A stretch of 64,000 nucleotides of DNA. Source: Gaiellasilicea sp963761905 (lineage in GTDB: Bacteria; Actinomycetota; Thermoleophilia; Gaiellales; Gaiellaceae). Shown in pieces: positions 50,956 to 59,673 of the stretch. The position numbers were made by a program, and so were the translations under genes. Position 1 is the first letter of the stretch, and every line of letters starts with the position of its first letter. The stretch lies in assembly GCA_963761905.1 (NCBI GenBank), contig CAVXIQ010000008.1:186001-250000 (forward strand). The letters are read 5' to 3'. The notes beneath the pieces are model-generated. The model did not search any database. It was not told the origin of the DNA and saw only the letters and a list, made by a program, of their open reading frames with translations.

Positions 50956-51017
50956 GGGCGTCAGGGCGGTCGGCTATCCTGGCGCCGTGCGGGTGCCCCT
51001 GGTGCCCGCCTCTATCT

Positions 51018-52973
51018 ATGCGCACCACGACGAAAAGAGGACTGGGCCGCGGTGCGGCCGTGAACGGGAACGGCCGTCCGGTGCTACCGCCGGGGACGCT
51101 CTCTCCGGTCACGTTCTATCGCCAGCCCGGGCCGCCCAGGCGCTCGCGCTGGGCGACGTTCCGGATGGTCCTGCTCTACACCTTCGTCGCCCTCCTGATG
51201 AGCTCCTCGGCGCTCGCGGGCGGTCTCTATCTCTGGGTGCACGAGGACGTGGTCGGAGCGGTCGCGGTCAAGTCCGTCGACGTGAAGAAGGCCGCCAAGC
51301 GGCTCGACGTCCCGGTCGCCGACCAGCCGACGAACGCTTTGATCGTCGGCTACGACCAGCGCAAGGGAGCCGACACGGGCAACCCACCGCGGTCGGACAC
51401 CGTCATGCTCGTCCGAGCGGACCCGACCACTGACTCGATCTCGCTGCTCTCGTTTCCGCGCGATCTCGTGGTGGACGTGACCTGTCCCGGTAAGCCGACC
51501 TACAGAGGGCGGATCAACGAGGCGTACACCGAATGCGGCACGCGGGGCACGCTCGAGACCGTCCGGAAGCTGACGAAGCTCCCGGTCAACTACCTGATCA
51601 CGGTCAACTTCAAGAGCTTCCGCCAGCTCGTCGACTCGGTCGGAGGAGTGTGGGTCGACGTCGACCGCCGCTACTTCAACGATCAGGGGGGCCCGACGGG
51701 CTTCGCGACGATCAACCTCCATCCCGGGTATCAGCGGCTCGGCGGCTATCAGGCGCTCGACTACGTCCGGTTCCGGCACACCGATTCCGACCTCTACCGG
51801 GTCGCGCGCCAGCAGGCCTTCGTCCGGGCGCTCAAGGATCAGGTTCGGAGCGCGTTCAGCCCGATCAAGCTGCCCAAGCTCGTGCGAACCGTCACGAGCA
51901 ACGTCGAGGTCGGCGTCGGCGGCGGCGACGAGCTCGACGTCTCGACCCTGCTCTCGTACGCGCTCTTCGCCTACGGCCTCCCGCCCGGCCATTTCTTCCA
52001 GTCGAAGATCGACGGGCTGGAGGGCTATGCGGAGCTGACGACGGCGAGCGAGAACATCCAGCGGGCCGTGCAGGAGTTCTCGCATCCGGACGTGGAGTCG
52101 CCCGAGAAGGCCACGGTCGTCGCGCTCGGGGAGACGCGGAAGGCAAAGGCGAAGGCCAAGAAGAAGGCGCCGGCGCCGGGAGACACGTCGATCACCGTCC
52201 TCAACGGCAACGGGATCACGGGCTCGGCCTCGACGGCGAGCTACCTGCTCTCGCAGCGCGGCTACTCGATGGTCTTCCCGCCCGACGGCAAGCCCGCGAA
52301 CGCCCCGAACTGGGACTTCTTCCAGACGCGCATCGCGTACGACCCGAGGCAGCGGGGCGGCAAGGAGGCCGCGAGCAAGGTGGCGGCCCTGTTCGGGAGC
52401 GAGGACGTGGTCGCGCAGACTCCGGCGCTCGCCGCTCTCTCGAGCGGAGCGATGCTCACCGTCGTCGTCGGCCAGACCTTCCACGGCACGATCGCCGCGG
52501 CGCCGATCGACAAGACACCGAAGCGACAACCGCCGAACGTCGCTCCGGGCGCGGAGGCGTCGCTCGGCCTGCTCCGCGAGCGAGCGAAGAAGCTTCCGTT
52601 CCCGCTGATGGTGCCGACGGTGCTCGAGCGCGGCTCGTGGATCGATCGGGAACGGCCGGTTCGTCTCTACCGGATCGGCTCGGACAACGAGCACAAGACG
52701 GTTCGGCTCACCTACCGCACCGGCGCGAGCGAGTACTGGGGCGTCCAGATGTCGGACTGGGACGACGCGCCGATCCTGAGCGAGCGGAACTTCGTGCGCT
52801 CCATCGGCGGCCGGCGCTATGAGCTCCACTACTCGGGCCCGAAGCTGCACATGGTCGTGCTGCGCCAGGGAGGCGCCACCTACTGGGTCGTGAACACCGT
52901 GCTCGACTCGCTCTCGAACGAGACGATGCTCGCGATCGCCAAGGGGCTCAAGCCGCTCTCGTCGTTCAAGTGA
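51018..52973 (+). CDS. LytR-CpsA-Psr (LCP) family protein with LytR_C domain
   Basis: 651 aa from ATG 51018. A cytoplasmic tail of about 50 residues, a membrane helix (MVLLYTFVALLMSSSALAGG), the extracellular LCP domain at residues 95-300 (NALIVGYDQRKG, RSDTVMLVRADPTTDSISLL, SFPRDLVVDV, GYQALDYVRFRHTDSDLYRV), the LytR_C domain at about 390-470 (SITVLNGNGITGSASTASYL), and a further C-terminal domain of about 180 aa of unknown type. LCP enzymes transfer glycopolymers from lipid carriers to peptidoglycan. A TATCCT hexamer at 50975-50980 would give a leader of about 30 nt. GTGA overlap with the next gene. Confidence 0.9.
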   Translation: MRTTTKRGLGRGAAVNGNGRPVLPPGTLSPVTFYRQPGPPRRSRWATFRMVLLYTFVALLMSSSALAGGLYLWVHEDVVGAVAVKSVDVKKAAKRLDVPVADQPTNALIVGYDQRKGADTGNPPRSDTVMLVRADPTTDSISLLSFPRDLVVDVTCPGKPTYRGRINEAYTECGTRGTLETVRKLTKLPVNYLITVNFKSFRQLVDSVGGVWVDVDRRYFNDQGGPTGFATINLHPGYQRLGGYQALDYVRFRHTDSDLYRVARQQAFVRALKDQVRSAFSPIKLPKLVRTVTSNVEVGVGGGDELDVSTLLSYALFAYGLPPGHFFQSKIDGLEGYAELTTASENIQRAVQEFSHPDVESPEKATVVALGETRKAKAKAKKKAPAPGDTSITVLNGNGITGSASTASYLLSQRGYSMVFPPDGKPANAPNWDFFQTRIAYDPRQRGGKEAASKVAALFGSEDVVAQTPALAALSSGAMLTVVVGQTFHGTIAAAPIDKTPKRQPPNVAPGAEASLGLLRERAKKLPFPLMVPTVLERGSWIDRERPVRLYRIGSDNEHKTVRLTYRTGASEYWGVQMSDWDDAPILSERNFVRSIGGRRYELHYSGPKLHMVVLRQGGATYWVVNTVLDSLSNETMLAIAKGLKPLSSFK

Positions 52974-54250
52974 GCCGCGTTGGCGTCTTCGGGGCGGGCT
53001 ACGTCGGTCTCGTGACCGGCGCCTGCTTCGCCGAGCTCGGTCACGACGTCGTGATCGCGGACATCCTGCCGGAGCGGATCGCGATGCTGAGAGCGGGCGA
53101 GGTTCCGATCTACGAGCCGGGACTCGGCGAGCTCCTGGAGCAGAACCGGGAGCGCATCTCGTACACGCTCGACGTCGGCGAGGCCATCCAGGACGCCGAC
53201 TTTCTCTACGTCGCCGTGGGCACGCCGCCGACGTACTCCGGCGACGCCGATCTTTCCGCGGTCTGGACGGTCGTCGACAGCCTCGAGGGCGTCGCGGGAC
53301 GGCCGGTCGTCGTGATGAAGAGCACCGTGCCGGTCGGAACCGGGAAAAACGTCAGGCATCGACTCGACGCGCGCGGTCTCGAGCACGTCGGCTACGCGTC
53401 GAACCCCGAGTTCACCGCCGAAGGCACGGCCGTCCGCGACTTCCAGCATCCCGACCGGATCGTGATCGGCTCGTTCGACGCCGCCGACGGCGACGCGGTT
53501 GCCGCGCTGCACGAGGGAATCGACGCTCCGATCGTCCGCTCCGATGTCGCCTCCGCGGAGATGATCAAGCTGGCCGCGAACGCCGCGCTGATGACGCGGA
53601 TCAGCTTCATCAACGAGATCGCGAACGTCTGCGAGGCGACCGGGGCGGACGTGATCAGCGTCGCAGAGGGAGTCGGCCTCGACCGCCGGATCGGCTCCAG
53701 CTTCCTGCGCGCCGGAATCGGCTACGGCGGCAGTTGCTTTCCCAAGGACTCGCTGGCGCTGAAGCAGCTCGCGGCGAACTCGGGCTACCACTTCCAGCTC
53801 CTGAACGCGGTGATCGAGGTCAACGAGCTCCAGAAGCGGCGCGTGATCGGGAAGCTCCAGCAGCACCTCGGCAGCCTCCGCGGGAGGACGATCGCGTTGC
53901 TCGGACTGGCCTTCAAGCCGAACACCGACGACACGCGCGAGGCGCCGAGCCTCGTCCTCGCGGGCCGGCTCGTGGCCGAGGGAGCGGACGTTCGCGCCTG
54001 GGATCCGGTTGCGGACGGCAAGGCCGTGCTCCCTCAGGCGACGATCTGCGAGAGCCCGCTCGAGGCGATGCGAGGGGCCGACGCCGCCGTTCTCGTGACG
54101 GAGTGGCCGGAGCTCGCCGATCTCGACTGGGCGGAGGCGGCGAAGGCGATGCGGAATCCGCTGCTCGTCGACGGGCGCAACATGCTCGAGCCCACGGTGT
54201 TGCGCGCGGCAGGCTTCACCGTCGACGGGATCGGGCGCGCGGCGAGTTGA
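52970..54250 (+). CDS. UDP-glucose/GDP-mannose 6-dehydrogenase
   Basis: 426 aa from GTG 52970 (GTGA overlap). N-terminal NAD domain RVGVFGAGYVGLVTGACFAE, LYVAVGTPPTYSGDADLSAV, MKSTVPVGTGKN, NPEFTAEGTAVRDFQHPDRI, the catalytic loop GIGYGGSCFPKDSLAL with the active Cys, and a C-terminal domain (LAFKPNTDDTREAPSLVLAG). Makes a UDP-uronic acid (or GDP-mannuronate) for surface polysaccharide. The downstream nucleotidyltransferase and cupin support a sugar-nucleotide cluster. Confidence 0.94.
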   Translation: MSRVGVFGAGYVGLVTGACFAELGHDVVIADILPERIAMLRAGEVPIYEPGLGELLEQNRERISYTLDVGEAIQDADFLYVAVGTPPTYSGDADLSAVWTVVDSLEGVAGRPVVVMKSTVPVGTGKNVRHRLDARGLEHVGYASNPEFTAEGTAVRDFQHPDRIVIGSFDAADGDAVAALHEGIDAPIVRSDVASAEMIKLAANAALMTRISFINEIANVCEATGADVISVAEGVGLDRRIGSSFLRAGIGYGGSCFPKDSLALKQLAANSGYHFQLLNAVIEVNELQKRRVIGKLQQHLGSLRGRTIALLGLAFKPNTDDTREAPSLVLAGRLVAEGADVRAWDPVADGKAVLPQATICESPLEAMRGADAAVLVTEWPELADLDWAEAAKAMRNPLLVDGRNMLEPTVLRAAGFTVDGIGRAAS

Positions 54251-55371
54251 GCGCCTCGAGCCTTCCGGCGGTCATCCTCGTCGGGGGCGAAGGCACGCGG
54301 CTGCGGCCGCTGACCGTGAGCACGCCCAAGCCGATGCTCCCGCTCGTCGACCGGCCGCTCCTCGCCTATACCTTCGAGCATCTCGCCCGGCACGGCGTCG
54401 ACCGGGCGATCCTCTCCTGCGGCTACCTACCGACGCAGATCGAAGCTCACTTCGGCGACCGGTACGGCGAGCTCGAGCTCGCGTACCGGGTCGAGCCGGA
54501 GCCGCTCGGGACCGGGGGCGGGATCCGCTTCGGCGCGGACGGGATCGACCAGACCTTCGTGGCGCTCAACGGGGACGTGCTCCACGGAGCTGATCTGGCC
54601 GGCATGCTCGCGTTCCATCGCGAGCGTGGTGCGACCGGCACGATCCTGCTCGCTCCCGTCGACGATCCGAGCCGGTACGGGCTCGTGCGCTGCTCCGAGG
54701 ACGGCCGCGTGCGGGCCTTCGTCGAGAAGCCTCGCCCTGAGGAGATCGACACGAACTTGATCAACGCGGGCCTCTACGTGCTCGAGCCCGAGGTGCTCGA
54801 GCTGGTCGAGCCCGGTGGCCCGGTCTCGATCGAGCGGGACGTCTTTCCGCGCCTCGTCGAGACAGGCTCGCTGTACGGCTACCGGCTCGACGGCTACTGG
54901 CGCGACATCGGCACCCCGGAGAGCTATCTCGAGGCGCACCACGACGTGCTCGAGCGGACCTTCGCCTCCGAGCTCGGCGACGCGCTCGGCGACGACCAGA
55001 TGCTGGTCTCGCGCGATGCGCGGGTGGATAGCGCCGCCCGGCTCGTGCCGCCCGTCTACGTCGGCGCGGGCGCGACGATCGAGGCCGGCGCCCACGTCGG
55101 GCGCCTTGCCGTGGTCGGTGCCGGAGCCGTCGTGGGCGACGGAGTGCGGATCGAATCGTCCGTCGTCGCCGCCGGCGCCCGCATCGGCGAGAGGACGTCG
55201 GTGATCGGCTCCATCGTCGGCGAGCGAGCCACGATCGGCGGCGACTCGCAGGTTCACGGGCTCGCGGTCGTCGGACCTGGCGCGGAGGTCGGCGAGGGGA
55301 ATATGCTCGACCACGGCGTCCGCATCGCCTCCGACGTGACGATACCCCCGGGTGCCCTGACCTTCTCTTGA
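54247..55371 (+). CDS. sugar-1-phosphate nucleotidyltransferase (mannose-1-phosphate guanylyltransferase-like)
   Basis: 374 aa from TTG 54247 (TTGA overlap). The nucleotidyltransferase domain has AVILVGGEGTRLRPLTVSTP with KPMLPLVDRPLL, PLGTGGGIRFG, LNGDVLHG, FVEKPRPEEI and GYWRDIGTPESYLEAHHDVL. The C-terminal 100 residues form a left-handed beta helix of hexapeptide repeats (VYVGAGATIEAGAHVGRLAV, SIVGERATIGGDSQV). The layout matches GDP-mannose or glucose-1-P thymidylyl/uridylyl-type enzymes; the following cupin favours mannose. Confidence 0.9.
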   Translation: MSASSLPAVILVGGEGTRLRPLTVSTPKPMLPLVDRPLLAYTFEHLARHGVDRAILSCGYLPTQIEAHFGDRYGELELAYRVEPEPLGTGGGIRFGADGIDQTFVALNGDVLHGADLAGMLAFHRERGATGTILLAPVDDPSRYGLVRCSEDGRVRAFVEKPRPEEIDTNLINAGLYVLEPEVLELVEPGGPVSIERDVFPRLVETGSLYGYRLDGYWRDIGTPESYLEAHHDVLERTFASELGDALGDDQMLVSRDARVDSAARLVPPVYVGAGATIEAGAHVGRLAVVGAGAVVGDGVRIESSVVAAGARIGERTSVIGSIVGERATIGGDSQVHGLAVVGPGAEVGEGNMLDHGVRIASDVTIPPGALTFS

Positions 55372-55784
55372 CCACGGATCTCGACTCCCCCAACCTCGGC
55401 TCGCTCGACCGCTGGGCCTTCGGCGTGCGCCGGGTCGAAAAGCCGTGGGGGCACGAGCTGATCTGGGCTCAGTCCGAGATCTACGTCGGCAAGGTGCTGT
55501 TCGTGAAGGCGGGGGCGTCGCTGAGCCTCCAGTTCCACAACGAGAAGGACGAGTCGTGGCTCGTCCAGTCGGGGAAGGCGAAGCTCGAGCTCGGTGACGC
55601 GGGCCAGGCGATGCTGAACGAGGAGGTCATCGTCGCCGGTGCGGCCTTCCGCTACCGCCCGGGCACGGTTCACCGCGTCACGGCGATCGAGGACACGACG
55701 ATCCTCGAGGTGTCGACGCCGCAGCTGGACGACGTCGTTCGGCTCGAGGACCGCTACGGGCGAGAGGGCACGAGCGAGGCCTGA
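55368..55784 (+). CDS. cupin, mannose-6-phosphate isomerase type II-like
   Basis: 138 aa from TTG 55368 (TTGA overlap). KPWGHELIWAQSEIYVGKVL, SLSLQFHNEKDESWLVQSGK (His, Glu metal ligands), FRYRPGTVHRVTAIEDTTIL (His ligand) and EVSTPQLDDVVRLEDRYGRE match the cupin half of bifunctional PMI/GMP enzymes. With the upstream nucleotidyltransferase it may reproduce that bifunctional enzyme as two proteins making GDP-mannose. Confidence 0.85.
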   Translation: MTTDLDSPNLGSLDRWAFGVRRVEKPWGHELIWAQSEIYVGKVLFVKAGASLSLQFHNEKDESWLVQSGKAKLELGDAGQAMLNEEVIVAGAAFRYRPGTVHRVTAIEDTTILEVSTPQLDDVVRLEDRYGREGTSEA

Positions 55785-55795
55785 CACGGCTGTGG

Positions 55796-55801
55796 TAAGG
55801 T
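55796..55801 (+). promoter_or_regulatory. -10-like hexamer TAAGGT
   Basis: TAAGGT, 7 nt before ATG 55809; no Shine-Dalgarno. Confidence 0.45.
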
Positions 55802-55808
55802 TGGGCTC

Positions 55809-56150
55809 ATGGATTTGGCGGTCGGGGAGCTCACGGTCGGAGAGGCGGCGGAGCGGACAGGTTGGTCGGCGCGGATGCTGCGCTACCTCGAGTCCGTCGG
55901 GCTCGTCGTGCCGCAACGAACTCCAGCCGGCTACCGCCTCTACGGCGACGCCGCCCTGCGTCAGCTGAACGAGCTCCGCGAGCTTCGCGCGCGATTCGGC
56001 GTCGAGCTCGACGAGATCGCGTTCGCGGCCAGGCTCCGCCGCGATCCCGAGCTCCGCACCGCGCTCGATGCCTGGATGCGCACCGCCGGCCCGGGCGCCG
56101 ACTGGGCCGACTGGGAGCAGCGCAAGCACGAGCGCCTGCTCGTCGCCTGA
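55809..56150 (+). CDS. MerR-family transcriptional regulator
   Basis: 113 aa from ATG 55809. MerR winged HTH (LTVGEAAERTGWSARMLRYL, ESVGLVVPQRTPAGYRLYGD) followed by a short dimerisation helix (LRQLNELRELRARFGVELDE). No metal- or drug-binding C-terminal domain. It lies 37 bp upstream of ahcY on the same strand and is a candidate regulator of the SAM-cycle genes that follow. Confidence 0.88.
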   Translation: MDLAVGELTVGEAAERTGWSARMLRYLESVGLVVPQRTPAGYRLYGDAALRQLNELRELRARFGVELDEIAFAARLRRDPELRTALDAWMRTAGPGADWADWEQRKHERLLVA

Positions 56151-56187
56151 GCCTCACTCCACTCGCTCACAACCACGGAAGGGACCG

Positions 56188-57456
56188 ATGGCTACGACAC
56201 GCAAGCACGACGTCAAGGATCTGGCGCTCGCCTCGGAAGGGAAGCGCAGAATCGAGTGGGCCGACCGGCAGATGCCGGTGCTGGCCGCGATCCGGGAACG
56301 CTTCGAGACCGAGCAACCGCTCGAGGGCTACCGCATCGCGGCCTGCCTGCATGTGACCACGGAGACGGCGAACCTGATGCGGACGCTGAAGGCGGGCGGC
56401 GCCGACGTCGTCCTCTCGGCCTCGAACCCGCTCTCCACCCAGGACGATGTCGCCGCGGCGCTCGTCGACGAGTTCGACATCTCCGTCTTCGCGATCAAGG
56501 GCGAGGACAACGACACCTACTACCAGCACATCGAGGCGGCGGTCGACCACAAGCCGCACATCACGATGGACGACGGCGCCGACGTGATCGGCGTCCTCCA
56601 CAGCGCGCGGCGCGAGCAACTCGGCGACGTGATCGCCGGCACCGAGGAGACGACCACCGGCGTTATCCGGCTGAAGGCGCTCGAGCGCGACGGCAAGCTC
56701 GGCTTCCCCGTGATCGCGGTCAACGAGGCGCGGACGAAGCACCTCTTCGACAACCGCTACGGCACCGGCCAGTCCACGATCGACGGGATCATCCGCGCGA
56801 CCAACGTCCTGCTCGCCGGCAAGCGCTTCGTGGTCGCCGGCTACGGCTGGGTCGGCCGCGGCGTCGCGATGCGGGCGAAGGGGCTCGGCGCCCACGTGAT
56901 CGTCACCGAGGTCGATCCGATGCCTGCGCTCGAAGCGGCGATGGACGGCTTCGAGGTGCTGTCGATGGAGAAGGCTGCCGCGATCGGCGACATCTTCTGC
57001 ACCGCGACGGGCAACAAGTCGGTGCTGACGACGAAGCACATGGAGCAGATGAAGGACGGCGCGATCCTCTGCAACACGGGCCACTTCAACGTCGAGATCG
57101 AGATCTCGGCGCTCCGCTCGCTCGCCGGCGAGTCCCGGGCAGCCCGCGAGTTCGTCGAGGAGTTCACGCTCGCCGACGGACGCAGGATCTACCTGCTCGG
57201 CGAAGGGCGGCTGATCAACCTCGCGGCCGCCGAGGGGCATCCCGCGATCGTGATGGACATGTCCTTCGCGAACCAGGCGCTCTCCGCCGAGTACGTCGTC
57301 CAGAACGCGTCCTCGCTCGAGCGGAAGGTCTACGTCGTGCCGAAGGACATCGACGACGAGATCGCCCGGCTCAAGCTCGCGACAATGGGGATCGAGATCG
57401 ACCAGCTCTCCGAGGAGCAGGCGAAGTACCTGGCCTCCTGGGACGAAGGCACGTAG
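56188..57456 (+). CDS. ahcY: adenosylhomocysteinase
   Basis: 422 aa from ATG 56188 with GGAAGGGA upstream. Hydrolyses S-adenosylhomocysteine to adenosine and homocysteine. LALASEGKRRIEWADRQMPV, AACLHVTTETANLMRTLKAG, SNPLSTQDDVAAAL, the NAD-binding GYGWVGRGVAMRAKGLGAHV, FCTATGNKSVLTTKHMEQMK, CNTGHFNVEIE and the C-terminal RLINLAAAEGHPAIVMDMSF. It lacks the insertion of about 40 aa found in many bacterial/eukaryal enzymes, as in thermophilic and archaeal-type members. All key residues appear present. Confidence 0.95.
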   Translation: MATTRKHDVKDLALASEGKRRIEWADRQMPVLAAIRERFETEQPLEGYRIAACLHVTTETANLMRTLKAGGADVVLSASNPLSTQDDVAAALVDEFDISVFAIKGEDNDTYYQHIEAAVDHKPHITMDDGADVIGVLHSARREQLGDVIAGTEETTTGVIRLKALERDGKLGFPVIAVNEARTKHLFDNRYGTGQSTIDGIIRATNVLLAGKRFVVAGYGWVGRGVAMRAKGLGAHVIVTEVDPMPALEAAMDGFEVLSMEKAAAIGDIFCTATGNKSVLTTKHMEQMKDGAILCNTGHFNVEIEISALRSLAGESRAAREFVEEFTLADGRRIYLLGEGRLINLAAAEGHPAIVMDMSFANQALSAEYVVQNASSLERKVYVVPKDIDDEIARLKLATMGIEIDQLSEEQAKYLASWDEGT

Positions 57457-57470
57457 GGGATCGTCCGTTC

Positions 57471-57507
57471 GGGACACGTCCGAGGGTCAGACCCTCGGAC
57501 GTGTCCC
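57471..57507. repeat. 37-bp perfect palindrome between ahcY and mtnA
   Basis: An 18-nt arm (57471-57488, starting GGGACACGTCC), a single central A, and its exact reverse complement (57490-57507). It lies 14 nt after the ahcY stop. It could be a terminator hairpin, although no T run follows, or a dispersed extragenic palindrome. Confidence 0.9.
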
Positions 57508-57531
57508 GCCGAGTCGTGTAGCTGCTCCACG

Positions 57532-57537
57532 TACGGT
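57532..57537 (+). promoter_or_regulatory. -10-like hexamer TACGGT for mtnA
   Basis: TACGGT, 7 nt before ATG 57545, downstream of the palindrome. Confidence 0.5.
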
Positions 57538-57544
57538 TTCGGGC

Positions 57545-58501
57545 ATGGGCGAGCTGACTCCCGAGCGCATCCTCCGACTCGAGCCCGACGCGGTCGTCCT
57601 CCTCGACCAGCGCCGCCTTCCGGACGAGGAGGTCGAGCTGCGCTGCGAGACGGCGGCGGAGGTGGCCGAGGCGATCAGGACGCTGGCCGTTCGAGGTGCG
57701 CCCTCGATCGGCGTCGCCGCTGCGTACGGCTACACCCTCGCTGCCGAGCGCGGGGACAACCTCGACGAGGCATACCGCGTGCTGGCCGAATCTCGCCCCA
57801 CGGCGGTCAACCTCGTCTGGGCGCTCGAACAGGTTCGGGACGACCCGTCGCCCGAGCGAGCGCGAGCGCTGCACGAGGAAGAGGTCTCGCGGTGCGTGCG
57901 AATGTCCGCCCACGCCGCGGAGCTCTTCGGTCCGGCGACGCGCGCGCTCACCCACTGCAACGCCGGCGGGCTCGCGACGAGCGGTTACGGCTCGGCGGTG
58001 GGGGCGCTCCGGACTGCGTGGGAGCGGGGATCGCTCGCGAGCGTGCTCGTCGACGAGACACGGCCGCTCCTCCAGGGAGCGCGGCTGACGGCCTGGGAGC
58101 TCGAGACGCTCGGGATTCCGCACGCGGTGATCGCGGATTCGGCGGCGGCGCATCTGATGGCTCTCGGCGAGGTCGATTGCGTCGTCACCGGAGCAGACCG
58201 GATCGCCGCGAACGGGGACGCCGCCAACAAGATCGGCACCTACGGCCTTGCAGTCGCCGCCGCGCATCACGGGCTTCCGTTCTTCATCGTGGCGCCGACC
58301 TCGACGCTCGATCTCGACACCGCCACAGGCGCAGAGATCCCGATCGAGGAGCGCGACGGCAACGAGGTGACCACCCGCTTCGCTGCCCGGAACCCGGCCT
58401 TCGACGTCACGCCTGCGGCGCTGATCTCCGCGATCGTGACCGAGGAGGGGATCCACAGGCCGCCGTTCGCGACCAGCCTGCCGAGGGCGGTGCGGGCTTG
58501 A
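57545..58501 (+). CDS. mtnA: S-methyl-5-thioribose-1-phosphate isomerase
   Basis: 318 aa from ATG 57545. VVLLDQRRLPDEEVELRC, IRTLAVRGAPSIGVAAAYGY, TRALTHCNAGGLATSGYGSA (catalytic Cys), DETRPLLQGARLTAWELETL, CVVTGADRIAANGDAANKIG (catalytic Asp) and TYGLAVAAAHHGLPFFIVAP. Isomerises MTR-1-P to MTRu-1-P in methionine salvage, or acts in related pentose routes. Its neighbour ahcY also belongs to SAM by-product recycling. Confidence 0.94.
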   Translation: MGELTPERILRLEPDAVVLLDQRRLPDEEVELRCETAAEVAEAIRTLAVRGAPSIGVAAAYGYTLAAERGDNLDEAYRVLAESRPTAVNLVWALEQVRDDPSPERARALHEEEVSRCVRMSAHAAELFGPATRALTHCNAGGLATSGYGSAVGALRTAWERGSLASVLVDETRPLLQGARLTAWELETLGIPHAVIADSAAAHLMALGEVDCVVTGADRIAANGDAANKIGTYGLAVAAAHHGLPFFIVAPTSTLDLDTATGAEIPIEERDGNEVTTRFAARNPAFDVTPAALISAIVTEEGIHRPPFATSLPRAVRA

Positions 58502-59604
58502 CGCTGCTCGACGAGATCGATTCCGCGAGCCGCGAGACGCTCGAGCGGTTCGGCTTCGACGAGGCCGGCTTTCTGGCGCTCCAGGAAGCGGTCGCGAACG
58601 GCTCGCTCTCGCCGGCGTCGAACGTCGTCGAGGGCCAGGTCGAGCCGCCGCGAGCAAGTGACATCGTGGTGCTGCCCGAACGCGGCAACGACGAGCGCGA
58701 GCGGGAGGTGGGGCTCGCGGCTCTCCGCCGAGGGGAGATCGCGACGGTCGTGCTGACGGGCGGAATGGCGACCCGGTTCGGCGGCGTCGTCAAGGGAACG
58801 GTCGAGGTGCTCGACGGGCGCAGCTTTCTCGAGCTGAAGCTCGAACAGACGGCGGCCGTCGCAGCGGCGCTCGAGACGGAGATCCCGACCGCTCTGATGA
58901 CGAGCTTCGCGACCGATTCGGTCGTCCGCGAGTTCGTCGCGTCGAAGAATCTGCCGGAGCCGGCGATCTTCGCGCAGTACGTCTCGCTTCGACTCGAGCC
59001 CAGCGGATCGCTGTTTCGCGAGAACGATGGTCGGGTGTCGCTCTACAGTCCCGGCCACGGCGACTTCCTCGACGCCTTCGCGCGCTCGGGCACCCTCGAG
59101 CGGCTGCGGGATCGCGGCGTTCGAACCGTGATGGTCTCGAACGTCGACAACCTCGGTGCCCGGATCGATCCGGTCGTTCTCGGGATGCATCTCCTCGGCG
59201 GCAGGCCCGTGACGACAGAGGTCGCGCGCAAGGCGGGAGACCTCGGCGGCGCCCCGGCTCGCGTCGACGGTCGGCTGCTGCTGCTCGAAGGGCCACGTTT
59301 CCCTCCAGATTTCGACCAGCGACGGATCTCCGTCTTCAACGCCAACACGCTCACCTGCGACCTCGAGGTGCTCGAGCGGGCCTACGACCTCACCCGCCTC
59401 TACGTGGAGAAGACCGTGGACGGCAGGCTTGCGATCCAGCTCGAGCACCTCTACCACGAGCTCACGTCGTTCGTCCCGACGACCTATCTGGAGGTGCCGC
59501 GGACAGGCCCGCGAGGGCGCTTCTTCCCGGTCAAGACGCCCGAAGATCTCGAGGCGGAGCGGGAGTCCCTGCGCGAGTTGCTGGCGTCGTCGCCGCTCGA
59601 GTAG
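58498..59604 (+). CDS. UTP-sugar-1-phosphate uridylyltransferase (UDPGP family)
   Basis: 368 aa from TTG 58498 (TTGA overlap with mtnA). VVLTGGMATRFGGVVKGTVE is the nucleotide loop, then FLELKLEQTAAVAAALETEI, PTALMTSFATDS, VSLYSPGHGDFLDAF (sugar-binding), VMVSNVDNLGARIDPVVLGM (metal Asp) and ARKAGDLGGAPARVDGRLLL. Resembles eukaryotic-type UDP-glucose pyrophosphorylase rather than GalU. Likely supplies UDP-glucose to the dehydrogenase encoded at 52970-54250. Confidence 0.87.
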   Translation: MTLLDEIDSASRETLERFGFDEAGFLALQEAVANGSLSPASNVVEGQVEPPRASDIVVLPERGNDEREREVGLAALRRGEIATVVLTGGMATRFGGVVKGTVEVLDGRSFLELKLEQTAAVAAALETEIPTALMTSFATDSVVREFVASKNLPEPAIFAQYVSLRLEPSGSLFRENDGRVSLYSPGHGDFLDAFARSGTLERLRDRGVRTVMVSNVDNLGARIDPVVLGMHLLGGRPVTTEVARKAGDLGGAPARVDGRLLLLEGPRFPPDFDQRRISVFNANTLTCDLEVLERAYDLTRLYVEKTVDGRLAIQLEHLYHELTSFVPTTYLEVPRTGPRGRFFPVKTPEDLEAERESLRELLASSPLE

Positions 59605-59660
59605 CGAGATCGGCACTGTCTTGGCACGAAGTCGTTGCGATTTCGTGACGGCTTGCCGGC

Positions 59661-59666
59661 TAGCGT
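59661..59666 (+). promoter_or_regulatory. -10-like hexamer TAGCGT for comF
   Basis: TAGCGT, 7 nt before GTG 59674. TTGCGA about 17 nt further upstream could be the -35. Confidence 0.5.
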
Positions 59667-59673
59667 CGTCGGT

